Shown here one piece after another: positions 1-11,870 of a stretch of 64,000 bases of DNA. Position numbers and translations under genes: made by a program. The notes beneath the pieces were generated by a model, which saw only the letters and a list, made by a program, of their open reading frames with translations, had not been told where the DNA came from and ran no database searches. Source of the stretch: Lactuca virosa (taxonomy: Eukaryota; Streptophyta; Magnoliopsida; Asterales; Asteraceae); NCBI GenBank assembly GCA_928212115.1, contig CAKMRJ010005634.1:116650873-116714872 (forward strand), read 5' to 3'. Positions within the stretch are counted from its first letter, which is position 1; the number at the start of each line of letters is the position of its first letter.

Positions 1-2037
1 AAGAAGGTGGTGTAGTGTTTTTGTTGTTTTTCGAGTGGGGATACGTCTAGTAGAGATCAAGTCTTCTTTCCTCCTTCATTCTCATGGAAATTCATCTTAT
101 TTCCAGAGGTATAAATGAATTTCTTTCAATCCATCTCTATTTACAAGTCCTTGTCTTAATCCTTAAAGTATTTCATGATGTTTGTCAAAAGTTAGAAATT
201 TGGACACAATTGTTGATCTGTTTTGCGAGGGAGGTAGAGCTCAATCTGGTCCAAATTAGAAAATGCCACAGAATGACTACATTGTAGGAAATCGAGTCTC
301 ATTTCCAAAAAATCTGATAGCATCCCGTTTGGAGTTGTAGATTCTATTTTACGTTCAAAAACATTGAACATGGGTCACACTGTGAAAATTCAAAATATGA
401 AACTTAGACTTTGTTTTATGTTTTGATTGCTTGCTTCTAATCTGGCTCTTATACAACCTTTTACGGTGCTTAGTGGTCACTTGGAGAGTGTCTTCCTCAA
501 TTCATTGCTTCCCATAACTTTGGTTTGAGGTGACTCGTTCTTGTGGTTGTTTAAGTACATGTATGAGAATTTTGCATGGTTTAGTACAAGTATAAGGTCT
601 AGATTGTTGTATGTGATGTTATAATATGAGTTTTATGTGATGTTTGGGTTCTGAATTTGTGATGAATTGTAGTAAAAAATAAATTATGGGAGCTTTTTTA
701 TGCTAGACTCCTTAATATGGTTAATTTATGCATGAAAAGAGTGGTAGGTTCATGCTAGCGGTTAGGAATTTATTTGGTGTTAAATACGTGCATTTTTTCA
801 TGATACAATTTTGTTACAACATCTTTTATATGGATCTAGGAATGCATGTTAGAAAGTATGTTTCTAAAATGTGTATTTCTTTACATGCTTATACATACGA
901 TGTTATTTGGAAATATTGAGTATATACCTTTGAAGCATGACATGTGATGTAATATGCCTTGAATTAATAAATAAAATACAAGCATGATTACATAATGGTG
1001 TTGTCAAGGTGTTTGTATGACCCATGCGAGGGAATTAATTAATTATAAAAGTTATTAAAAATGGGGAAGACATATACTAGGGGTAAAAATGGTAGAAACC
1101 TAAAATTAGGTGCGTGTTCTATTAGATGTCGCGGTGGAAGGACATCGTTGGAGGAAAAGTTCTTAAGCGAAGTCGATTTCGAGTGGTTTTCTAGATAACC
1201 ATTTCAAAACATGGTTCTGGTGCATATAGTTATATTGGGACCGATGTGATGTTGGCTACTCGAAGACGCCAGATCAAGCATCACTTTTGGGTGGGGGTAT
1301 ACGTTCGAAAGTACCATAGTACCACCCTCAAACGACAACACATCGTGCTCGTACATGCAAAGTCAGACTAGTGAACATGGAGAACCAGGGACATTGTTGT
1401 CGGTGGGAGTCACGCCCTATTTAGTGCACTACGTCGTCAGGTTAAGTTAGTAGCAAAAGAGCTTATTCTTTGGGGTATTAACAGTATTACATTCCCAGGA
1501 TAATGAGGTACATTAAAAGTAATTAGTATGAAGAAAAACATATAATAATTACTACGTTGAAAATATACAGATTAATATATGTATTATATATTAAAAATAA
1601 CGATGATAAGTGGTGCTAACGATGTATAAATGATAATAAGTAATTACTGCTAAGTATAAAAGATGGCAATTACTCTCTGTATTGATAGTAATAAGCGATG
1701 TTTGTTGTTTGGTATGAATTGTTCGCATGACTAAACATATTGTACGAAGTATGTTTGTTACCATACCTATGTGTTGAGACTGACTCATTGTGTTGATGGT
1801 GGCACTTCTTTCTTTGCTTGTCGTTTTTGCCTTGCATTGGTACAAGTAGCATGATTTGATGGCATGGTGAGGTTGGGAGTCTTTTGGGTAGTTACTTATA
1901 ACATTACCGTAGTGATGATACCGGTTTGAGACATGTCAATGACATTTCCTTTACACTCATTTTTGGAACTTGTTTTGGTATCGGTTTTGAAAAATTTAAT
2001 TTTGACGGGATGATTTTGAAAGATTTAATTTAAGTAA
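1..2037. other. Unassigned left flank, LTR-like non-coding sequence
   Basis: I see no convincing gene here; all open frames are short and lack recognisable domains. The composition, with long T-rich stretches and phrases such as 'cccgtttggagttgt' near 330, resembles LTR and leader sequence of plant Ty3/gypsy elements, but I could not pair it with a second copy in the window. The right edge is where similarity to the G1 LTR begins (about 2038). This may be an old LTR fragment or unrelated intergenic DNA. Confidence 0.35.
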
Positions 2038-3528
2038 CGTGGGCCCAGGCCTTGGGTACGTTTCAACCTGACCATGCAATAATGGGCCCAGGCCTGGGGT
2101 CTAGGCTTAGTGTTACTTTCAACCCAACATACAACTATGGGCCCAACCCTGGGATTTCTTTCAACCCAACATACAACTATGGGCCTAGCCTTGGGGTTTC
2201 TTTCAACATAAATCATACTTGCAAGAGTCACAAAGACCACTAGCATCTTACATAACACAATCCAGTGGGCCAACATTGGTGCCATCAACCCACAAGTATA
2301 GTAAGAAGACTCACCTGTCAGCCAATGCTTAACATCTACTACTCTCATTGCTGGAATACCGAGGCTACACTCCACCTATATAGTCATACCAGATAAGCCC
2401 TTATCTCTTTTTCCAAAACTAGGTATTTGACCAAAAGTCAAGTTAAGGCAAAAGTTAACAGTCAAAGTCAACAATCAATGTTTGCCTTAGTCAACCGCCA
2501 CGCCGTGGCCATCCATGGCCACACCATCGCCCTTATACATGGAGAAAGTCGTGATTTTCCCAGTCACCACGCCGTGGAGACCTTATGCCACGTTGTGGGC
2601 ACTAGGTTTCTAAAAACTTAATGGGTTAAGACCTTTCCTATGATTCCAAGAGCTCCATAGCCCAGATATGGTCTGAAACATGGTCTAAAAGGATAAAGTT
2701 ACCAACTTTATCCATCAAGACCACTAAAAAGGTCGGAATCTCAAACCCTAGGTTCCAAAGAGACTAAATAAGACATGATTTCACCCATTAAGCACATATT
2801 CCAATAAGTCCTTAGCTCATTTACTCCTGAAGGGTTTCTAACACCAAAACCATCAAAAAAAGTCGATGCTTTATGGAAATGCATGTCCAATGCATGTCTT
2901 GAAGTCATAATGAGTCAAAATAAGGGTTTTTTTTATAAAAATCACATGCATGGCTAAAAAACCAAACTATACTTCATATCTAAATCCATAATCATACCAA
3001 ATGATCCAGAGATTCATAAACTTGCAAAATTTATCAGACCTCACCAATCCAACTAACTAGAATATGAAGATTAAGGGATAAAACTCAAGACCTGGCAACC
3101 TATCATGATAAAAATCGAGTCTTAGACACCTACAATGGTCCAAAAGAGTGATAGGATGAGAATGAAGACTTGTTTGCTGAATCTTGGTCACTTCTTACTT
3201 CCTTCTTCCTCCAAAATACTTCCAATAACACTAAAAGGGCTTCAACAATGGAGGAAAGAGATTAGGTTTTCTTCAGATCCTTAAGAGGTTGAGGGTGAGC
3301 AAACCCTAGCCTCCTCATTCATTTAAATAGGTTGCAAAGGCTGAAAAAATAGGGTTTAGTCATCAGCGGCAGCCACGTCGTGGCCTATACCTGCTACGTC
3401 GTGGCGTTCAAACCAACTCACGACTCAAAAATGACTCACCACGTTGTGGTGATCCTTCACCATGCCATGGAGACTTTTAAAGGTTAAACTTAATAAATGA
3501 AAATGCACCTCAATTTTCGGATGTTACA
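2038..3528 (-). repeat. 3' LTR of G1, truncated
   Basis: This stretch aligns with 10040-11490, sharing for example the 'aactaggt(a/g)tttgacca' region and 'ggataaagtt'. It ends at 3528 with GGATGTTACA, the same terminus as the right LTR at 11490. About 330 bp present at the TGTAACATCC end of the right LTR (9707 to about 10040) are missing on the left. Both LTRs contain roughly 40-bp imperfect tandem units around 'gggcccagccctgggg' and several CCACG(C/T)CGTGG palindromes. Confidence 0.85.
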
Positions 3529-3628
3529 ACTCTCCCCTACTTGAATCAAATGCACCTCAAATTTAATAAATGAAAATGCACTTCAATTGTTGGATGTTAC
3601 AACTCTCCCCTACCATGCCATGGAGACT
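3461..3628 (-). repeat. Duplicated LTR edge and polypurine tract of G1
   Basis: The junction of LTR and internal region occurs twice. 'ggatgttacaactctcccc' is at 3519-3537 and, with one change near its start, again about 72 bp further right. The phrase 'ccatgccatggagact' occurs both inside the LTR (from 3460) and right of the second copy (from 3615). On the minus strand each copy reads as a purine tract GGGGAGAGT followed by an LTR start. The duplication abuts the place where the chromodomain-coding sequence should be. Confidence 0.75.
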
Positions 3629-3847
3629 TCTACGTAGTTTAGGCGTTCATCAACCTGAATTTCACTTAAAGGAATCACCGCAAAATAGTTGGCTAAACAC
3701 TTCCGTAACTAAGTGACATGGAAAGTGTTGGGTATCTGACTAATCTCATCAGGAAAATCTAGCCGGTATGCCACATTGCCCACCCGAGCGATAATCCTGA
3801 AGGGGCCTAGCTTGCCCTGCTTGTGAAACAGGATGACACCTTTCCAA
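3629..3847 (-). pseudogene. pol: G1 integrase C-terminal part, distal to the hAT insertion
   Basis: Minus-strand translation gives the end of a gypsy integrase: an SPWKGV block, GPFRI, AYRLDFP and a TFHV block, matching the same order in element C at 40780-40960. The frame then reaches a LNYVE-like block and stops at the rearranged LTR edge, so the chromodomain-like tail seen in C at about 41030-41207 is absent. It is separated from the rest of integrase (5080-5960) by the hAT insertion. Confidence 0.75.
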
Positions 3848-4046
3848 GGTGACACTAGGGATGTCAAAAACTTTCTTAGGACCCCGATTTCATATGCGAT
3901 TAAATTTTTAAAAAATTTGGGGGCGGGGGCAGGGCGGGAGTGGGAGTAAACCCCGTTTTATTTTTGAGATCGGCGGAGGGAGTGGGTATTTTCGTCCTAT
4001 ACTCCCACGGGGGTCCCGTTTGTATATTTATATTAAAATATGTATT

Positions 4047-4460
<414 letters not shown>

Positions 4461-4461
4461 T

Positions 4462-4616
<155 letters not shown>

Positions 4617-5079
4617 ATAAAAATACATTATCTAAGTTTAGAGTTTCTTGACTTTCTTCAACTTCACAAGATACAACGATATGATAGTGAATTTGTCATA
4701 TATTTTTGGATATTTCATATTTTTTCCTGTAATGCTGGATTTTTCGTATTTTATATTTGTAAATTTGTTGGATTTGTCGTTTTGTAATGTTGGATTTTTA
4801 ATTTTTTTAGATGTTAAAAAACTAGATTTTATGCTCTTAAAGTTATGAAACTAGTTTTTAGCCCAAAATATAACAATTTGTTTAGATAAAAAAGGAAATT
4901 TTAAGTCTATAAAATGGGGGAACGGGGGCGGAATCAGGGCAATAAAGGTATTCGGGGGCGGGATCGGGAGCTATGTAAACGGGGGATTCGAGGGCGGGGG
5001 CAATAACTAATTTCGGGGGCGAGGGTAGGGACAACTATTTCCTCGCCTGTTTGGTCCCGTTGACATCCCTAGGTGGCAC

Positions 5080-5960
5080 CTTTAGAAGCACAAAATCCCC
5101 TACCTGGAACTCGAGGCAGATCGTCATCGGTTAGCATAACTTTTTTGTCGACTTTGCACGATTCGCAAACTATCTCGCACTTATTGTATAAACTTAGTGG
5201 TCTTGAGTACTACCTCAGTACTCCACATGACCCGGTGCCCGACCTTTTCCCATCAAACCCGGGTCCTACATCTCCTTCTGTACAACATCTCAAAAGGTGG
5301 TCGATCAATACTGGCATGATAGTTGTTGTTGTAGGAGAACTCGGCCAACGGAAGATAAGTATCCTAACTCCTGCCAAAATCTAGCACACGTGCTATGAGC
5401 ATATCTTCAAGCCTCTGAATTGTCCGCTCACTCTGTCCATCGGTCTGGGGATTGTATGCTATACTAAAATGCAGCCGAGTACCCAACTCCTCATGGAACT
5501 TCCTCCAAAACCTGAGGGTGAAGTGAACATCTCGATCCGAAACCACTGAAATTGGCACCCCATGTCGAACCATCACCTCACAGATATAAATTTCAGCCAG
5601 TTTTTCTAAAGATATACTTTCAACAATCGGTATGAAATGAGCACTCTTGGTCAATCTATCAACGATGAACCAAATAGAATCCACGCCACGTGCCGTCCTT
5701 GGCAACTTCGTGATGAAATGCATGGTGATCTCTTCCCATTTCCACATGGGAATAGGGAACGACTGCATCTTACCGTGGAGTCTCGGATGTTCGGCCTTGA
5801 CTTTCTGGCAAGTCAAGCACCTCTCTACAAACCATGTTATCTCCCTCTTCATACAGGGCCATCGATAATTCAACTTCAGATACCTATACATCTTCGTGGC
5901 CCCTGGATGGATCAACAACTCCGACTAATGAGCCTCCTCTAGTACTGTTTACCTCACCCC
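5080..5960 (-). pseudogene. pol: G1 integrase, zinc finger and catalytic core
   Basis: The minus-strand frame 5918-5364 shows an HPGATKMY block, the zinc-binding CLTCQKVKAEH segment, and a core with SDRDVHF and QTDGQSERT. In element C the first catalytic Asp lies in MMDFITKLP; here the same place reads TMHFITKLP, so the first Asp of the D-D-E triad is His. The C-terminal part (5363-5080) is frameshifted but still reads GDFVLLKVP just before the hAT target site. The enzyme would insert cDNA into chromosomes; this copy is inactive. Confidence 0.88.
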
Positions 5961-6056
5961 ACCGGTAGTCGGGACCCAAACCATACCACACTGGGTAAAC
6001 AAGTCATGATTATCTCTGACGAACAATGGAATCTGACCCATGATTCGTTCCATCTT

Positions 6057-6700
6057 CTAGTTTTCCTTCTTTAATCCTTCCATGTAAGCCTTCTTGATCG
6101 TATATAAAAGAGGAGAAACAATAACCATCCTCAGACATAAATCTCTAATAGGTGCACTCATCACCTTGCGGCTCAAGGCATCAGCCACAACATTGGCCTT
6201 CTCGGGGTGGTACATGATCTCACAATCATAATCCTTTACCACATCCAACCATCTTCGCTGCCTCATGTTCAAATTCAGCTGATTCATCAGGTATCTCAAG
6301 CTCTTATGGTTATTGTAAATAGCACACCTAACCCCATACAAGTAGTCATTCCAAATCTTGAGGGAAAAAAATAGCCCCCAACTCCAAATCATGTGTAGGG
6401 TAATTCTCCTCAAGAGGTTTTAGCTACCTCGAAGCGTAAGCAATCACGTGACCCCTCTGCATGAGTATATCCCTTAATATCGAGATAGATGCATCACAAT
6501 AAACTGCAAAATCATCCATGCCCTCAGGAATTGTGAGAATTGGGGCCTTGCATAATCTCTATCTCAATGTCTCAAAATTTGTCTACTAATCGGGCCCCCA
6601 TCGAAAGGTAAGATTCTTCTTCGTCAAGTGGTTCAATGGTACAATAATCTTGGATAAATCATGGATAAATCTCTGACAACAACCCGCGAGATCTAGAAAG
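6057..6700 (-). pseudogene. pol: G1 RNase H domain and RT connection
   Basis: The minus-strand frame 6413-6057 contains NHKSLRYLMNQ, QRRWLDVVKDYDCEI and ANVVADALSRK, the C-terminal half of a gypsy RNase H. Upstream, partly frameshifted sequence gives VYCDAS-like and RGHVIAYAS-like blocks, which carry early catalytic residues. It would degrade the RNA strand of the RNA/DNA hybrid. Several stops break it. Confidence 0.85.
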
Positions 6701-7210
6701 CTCCGAATCTATGGTGGTGTCCTCGGGACCTCCCACCACATCACGACCTCAATCTTGGCCGGATCGACCAATACACTCTTCTGGTTGACGATGTGCCCCA
6801 AGAACCGAACTTCACGCAACCAGAAGTAACATTTGAAGAATTTTTCATACAACCTCTCTCTCCTCAGGGTCCCCAATACCTCTCGAAAATGCTTCATGTG
6901 CTGCTCCTTGGTCTTGGAGTAGACCAAAATATCATCAATAAACACAATCACCGACCGATCAAGCATCGATCTGTATACACGATTCATAAGATCCATGAAT
7001 ACTACTGGTGGGTTGGTGAGCCCGAAAGTGCTAAACGATACGACGCTTTGTCTATCCTAAACAACTCCTGAATCTCCATAGGAGCTAAACAATACGATGC
7101 TTTGGCTATCAGAGCCGCACGGGAACCAAATCAATCCGGAACTCAACCTGCCTCTCGAGAGGCACTCTAGGTAAATCCTCAGGAAACACATCGGGCAAAT
7201 CCCGAACGAT
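6701..7210 (-). pseudogene. pol: G1 reverse transcriptase remnant with internal deletion
   Basis: The frame 6996-6709 includes VIVFIDDILVYSK, the gypsy form of the catalytic two-Asp motif, then LRRERLYEKF and FLGHIV. Upstream (about 7210-7075) the PR-RT linker reads VFPEDLP and ERQVEFRIDLVP. Between the 'PYRLAPPEMQEL'-like block and the 'FGLTN' block, more than 100 residues present in element C (about 38505-38850) are missing, including the KKKDGS and YPLPRIDD segments. The 19-20 bp repeats flanking the join suggest recombination between short repeats. Confidence 0.85.
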
Positions 7211-7356
7211 GGAAACCTCACTCAATGTCATCATTCCCCCAACCCGAGTATTCTCCACATAAGCCAAAAACCCAAAACAGCTTTGCAGAAGATATCTTTT
7301 GGACCTTGTAGCTGAACAGAGGGCCGATCCATGAGGAGTCCCCTCGCCATGAATAA

Positions 7357-7680
7357 TCAGTTCTTCCCACTTGGGGTTCGAATTCTTACTAGCTGGTGCT
7401 CACAGTAAATCATGGCCCCATTGGGACCCAACCAATCCATCCCTATGATAACCTTCAAACCTCGCATAGGAATCAAAATCAAGTCAATAGAATATCTCTC
7501 GCTGAACAGGTTCATAACACATCCTCGATGAACCCTCGAAGCACTCACTGAATGATCATCAGCAATCTCTACCTCCAATGGATAATCAAGAATCTCGGGA
7601 GCATCACTAAACTTCTTGTTAAGTACAAGAGATACAAAAGATCGGATAGCACCCGAATCGAAGAAGACATGATCAATCAT
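7357..7680 (-). pseudogene. pol: G1 aspartic protease
   Basis: The minus-strand frame has the active-site motif FFDSGAIRSFV near its N-terminus, LEVEIADD and VIIGMDWLGPNGA. This matches the protease of element C (VLFDSGATRSFV, VIIGMDWLSPNGA), with Thr to Ile after DSGA. It would cleave the Gag-Pol polyprotein. The frame starts immediately after the intron-like segment 7689-7767. Confidence 0.88.
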
Positions 7681-7688
7681 ACAGTTGA

Positions 7689-7767
7689 CTAAGAAAGTGC
7701 TTATACATTATCAGATAAAGCATAAGCATAAACAAGAAACAGTAAGCGATAAGATAAGAAAACATAA
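7689..7767 (-). other. Intron-like segment between gag and protease of G1
   Basis: On the minus strand this 79-nt, T-rich stretch begins TTATGTTTTC and ends CTTTCTTAG. It lies exactly where element C has a 74-nt GT-AG segment (37803-37876): after the conserved Pro-Asp-Val-Val-Thr codons and before the protease. The donor here is TT instead of GT, readable as a decayed GT. A junction at the AG keeps the protease frame open. Spliceosomal origin is inferred from C. Confidence 0.6.
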
Positions 7768-8926
7768 CAGTGACCACATCTGGTGTTGCTCTCACTTACT
7801 CAGCGGTCAGTTGAAATGCGCTTCTCTTCACCACAACTGCCTCCGCCTTGACCTAACGGCCATCGACGATCCTCAAGGTGGTCGGTGCAGGCTCCAAAAA
7901 TGTTCCTCCTATTAGCCTTAGACAATCGACCTTTTTATGATAGGTTTGATTATAATGGAAGCAAATCAATGCACATTGGGGGCAGTCCCTACTATTATGG
8001 CCATCCTGTCTACATCTAAAATAACCCGAACCCACTGCTCGACATCCCCTACAATGCGCCTGTCAGCACTTGCCGCAACGGCTCCGACCCCGCTATCCTC
8101 TAGTGTGTGAATCTGAAGTCATGGGCCTCTTCTCCTAGCCCACCGTTGTCTGTACCTGCTCCTGCTTGCATTTCGTTCGAAGCTCCAGCTTAATCTCCCA
8201 TTCCAGGGCTCTTGCAATCATGTCATTCATAATCTTTTACCCCGAAAGCTTACGAACTCTCTGATATCATTCCTCAACAAATCATGGTATCTCGTCTTCT
8301 GCATCTACTCATCCACAGCATACTGTGGGACCAAAAGATCCCTATTATGGAACTTGGCAGTGATCTCTGCTATAGTCTTAGTAGTATGGCGAAGGTCCTG
8401 AAACCACCTCTCCAGTTTCTGCACCTCAATCAATGGTGCAAAATCCTTGTGTAATTTCGTAACAAACTCCTCCCAAGTCATTGCCACCACTGCCACAGAT
8501 CTCAATGCACGACCGACCTACTCGGACGAGTCACGGGCTCGGTCTCTCAAAAGGTAGGAGGCAAATCCCACCTTCGCTCCATCAGGGCAGAAGTTCGTTT
8601 GCTGAGCATTCTCCATGTTAGCAATCCATCGGTGGCTGGTAATGGGGTCCTTAGCCACAAAGAACTTCGGAGCTCCACAAACCTTGAACTCCCGAAACGA
8701 GGGAGTCTGTGCTCCTATCTGACCCATCTCAATCTCTACTCGAATGGCCTCAATTATCTCATAAAAAGCTCCATAATCCCCTCCTTGATGGTACCAAAAA
8801 TCACAAGGATGGACTCCATGATACCATGAGTGATCTATGATGTGATAAACTCGTGTAACTGATCATCCGTTGGTTCGGCACCAGCGCCAGAATAAGATCC
8901 AAAAGCTCCTCCTCGAGTGGACACCA
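7768..8926 (-). pseudogene. gag: G1 gag (capsid and nucleocapsid)
   Basis: The start codon at 8926 is chosen because its first residues (MVSTRGGAFG) match those of C gag (MVTTRQGAGG). Capsid-like blocks follow: FREFKVCGAPKFF, SHRWIANMENAQ (8727-8518) and TWEEFVTKLHKDFAP, FHNRDLLVPQYA (8505-8305). Degenerate zinc knuckles FRCRQDGHNSRDC and CFHYNQTYHKKVDC lie at 8035-7930. Gag would form the virus-like particle and bind element RNA. At least two frameshifts and several stops break it. Confidence 0.85.
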
Positions 8927-9691
8927 TAGTTAAATGAAATACAACCATTCAAACGAGCATCATAATCTCGAGTATAAATCTTGTGCTTCTAGTAGTACGG
9001 GCCCAATACTACCTTCCATGCCTATCTGTAATTTCCTCAGGAACCATCCTGAATCCTCTAAGTCACCTTACTAACTCCATACACATCATCTCTATTCTAA
9101 AAAACATACATATCCCACTATGGCATTTCCTAGGATCTCTTAGGAATTCTCAACTCGACCGCCTCCGATATTGAGAATCTCAATCAACACAGCGGGTTGC
9201 CTTATGCATGCAAGTTGTACACAAAATAGGATAAAATAGATTGTCGAATAGTGATTATACACTAAGTCCACAACCAAAAAAAGAACATGAATGAGGCCAA
9301 ATCGATCATTCTAGGGCTATATGAGTCTAATCGTATACAACTTTTAAAGCATACCGTTAGCAATTAACTAAGTCAATATCAATTCCAAGTAATGCATAGC
9401 ATCCAATTCTCCTAGGCTATAAGTCATCACACAGATCAGGAAATTCTATCATACGATTCTTGAAGGTATGCTTAGCCTTACTATAGCATGCAATTCACAT
9501 ATTAGGCATACTAATCATAACACATGGGTAAAAAATCTTTTTTGGGAACTACTTACTTGAGCTCGGCTGATTGCATACATCACACCCCTTTCTTAGTAAA
9601 AATATTTTTAGAAATTTTTTTTGAAAGATTATCAATTCCTCAGTTTGAGTTCTGACACACCCGAATGTGTGCCTGAATCCCTCAAACCAAG
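8927..9691 (-). other. G1 5' leader, non-coding
   Basis: About 760 bp between the primer site and the gag start hold no recognisable coding sequence. This length resembles the 0.9-kb leader of element C and is where an RNA packaging signal would be expected. Confidence 0.6.
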
Positions 9692-9703
9692 GCTCTGATA
9701 CCA
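9692..9703 (-). other. Primer binding site of G1 (tRNA-Met type)
   Basis: The plus strand reads GCTCTGATACCA; the element strand is TGGTATCAGAGC, complementary to the 3' end of initiator tRNA-Met. It lies three bases inside the 5' LTR, the same spacing as in element C. Confidence 0.92.
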
Positions 9704-9706
9704 ACT

Positions 9707-11490
9707 TGTAACATCCCAAAAATAGTGATAAAATTTTTCATTTTAAAAATCATTAATTCCTTACATCAAATGTCTCAAAGTCAACCATGATACAAAATAC
9801 CAAAACCATTAGAGTAAAAATAATCATAAGTGTGGAATCACGAGGGTGATGCTCTGCCATCATACCGGGCCATTCCCTCTCATACTGGAAGTACATGAAA
9901 CCATAAAAATAAATTGTAGACACAAAGCTTAGTGAGTTACCCAAAGTACCATAAACCATACATACAGTTGAGCCTAACCCTAGGGTATATTCCAGCCAAA
10001 CATACAAACAGAGGCCTATCCCTGGGTGTGTTTCAATAGGTTCATGCAATAATGAGCCTAGCCCTAGGACCCAATCCAGTGGTTTCTTTTCAACCAAACA
10101 TACAACTATGGGCCCAGCCCTGGGGTTTTTTTCAATCCAACATACAACTATGCGCCCAACCCCAGGGTTTCTTTCAACCCAAATCGTACATGGAAGATTC
10201 ACAAAGACCGCTAGCATCCTACATAAGATAATCCATTAGGACGACATTGGTGCCTTTGACCCACAAGAACAGTGAGAAGACTCACCTCCCCGCCAATTCT
10301 TAACTGCTACTACTCTCACTGCAGGAATACTAAGGCTATGCTCCACCTATATAGTCATACCAAATAAAACCTTAGTCCTTCTTCCAAAACTAGGTGTTTG
10401 ACCAAAAGTTAACTCAAGCCAAAAGCCAATATTCAATGTTAGCTTTAGTCAACCACCATGATGTGGCCATCCATGTCCTTATCGTGGCCCTCACGCATCA
10501 AGACAATCACGATTTTCCTAGTTGCCACGCCGTGGCGAACTTATGCAATTTTGTAGGCACTAGGTTTCCAACAACTTAATGGGTTAAGCCGTTTTCTTCC
10601 ATTCCAAGAGCTCCATATCCCAGATCTGGTCCGAAACACGGTCTAGAAGGATAAAGTTTTCAACTTTAGCCATCATGACCACCGAAAAGGTCTAAATCTC
10701 AACCCCTAGGTTCCAGAGAGGCTAAATAAGACATAATTTCATCTATTAAGCACTTATTCCAAAAAGTCCTTAGCTCATTTACTCCATAAGTGTTTCTAAT
10801 ACCAAAACCATCATAAACCTTGATGCTTTATGTGCATATATGTTCAATGCATGTCTTGAAGCCATAATGAGTCAAAATAAGGGGTTTTGATAAAAATCAC
10901 ATGCATGGCTTAAAAACTCAACTATACTTCATATTTAACTCCATAATCATACCAAATGATCTAGAGAGTCATAAAGTTGCAAACTTTATGAGATCTCACC
11001 ACTCTAACTAACTAGAATATGAAGATCAAGGGATAAAAATCAAGACCTAGCAACCTATCATGATAAAAATCGAGTCTTGGACACTTATAAAGGTCCAGAA
11101 GAGTGCTAGGATAAGAATGAAGGCTTTTTAGTTGAATCTTTGTCACTTATTCTTCCTTCTTCCTTATTCCTTCCAAAGACTTCCAAGAACACTAAAAGGG
11201 CTTCAACAATGGAGGAAGGAGATTAGGGTTTGTTCATATCTTTAGGAGGCTGAAGGTTAGCAAACCCTAGCCTCCTCATTCTGTTAAATAAGGTGCAAAG
11301 CCTGGAAAAATAGGGTTTAGTCATTAGTAGCAGCCACATTGTGGCTATACCTGCCACGCCGTGATGGGTCAAATCATCTCATGACTCAAAAAATGACTCG
11401 CCATGTCGTGGCGATCCTTCACTACGTCGTGGTGAATTCTAAAAGTTAAATTTGATAAATGAAAATGTACCTCAAGTTTCGGATGTTACA
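9707..11490 (-). repeat. 5' LTR of G1
   Basis: The boundaries are the terminal inverted repeat TGTAACATCC at 9707 and GGATGTTACA ending at 11490 (1784 bp), with the primer site adjacent on the left. It contains tandem 'gggcccagccctgggg' units near 10080-10180 and diverged palindromes of the CCACG(C/T)CGTGG type near 10500 and 11335-11440. Confidence 0.9.
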
Positions 11491-11870
11491 GGGTCAACAT
11501 GGGAATGCTTTAAAAGGTTTAGGTCCATAAGAGGTGTATTGTAGTAGACGACCAAGAGAACTCGATCGTTGTTATTGATGGAATGTTGGACATGAAATCT
11601 TACAAAACATGATTCATAAGAGGGCATTCCAAGCTTTAGAGACGCGCCTCATTTGAGCAAGTTGTTTTGTCCATTAAGTTGAATAATATGTTTAATAAAA
11701 GATCGACCATCAGGTTCTCCAATATTGTTGGGTGCTGGATTCCAGCCTTGTAGCAGCATATATAAAGCATCAGTAGTGGTAGGATAATTCTAAAGAATGA
11801 GGCATTATAAGCACGAAACTTAAAAAGACCAATCTATTAAAGGTCTTTTGTGTATGCATTTATCAAAGCT
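11491..11870. other. Unassigned spacer right of G1
   Basis: I see no complete gene. Short minus-strand stretches could be decayed coding sequence but match no family I can name. 'gggtc' right after the LTR would be the target duplication of G1, but the other side is lost. Confidence 0.4.

Noticed and set aside
11491..11870. Possible host gene fragment on the minus strand
   Set aside because: Only short broken frames with no family I can name; not enough support for a gene call.
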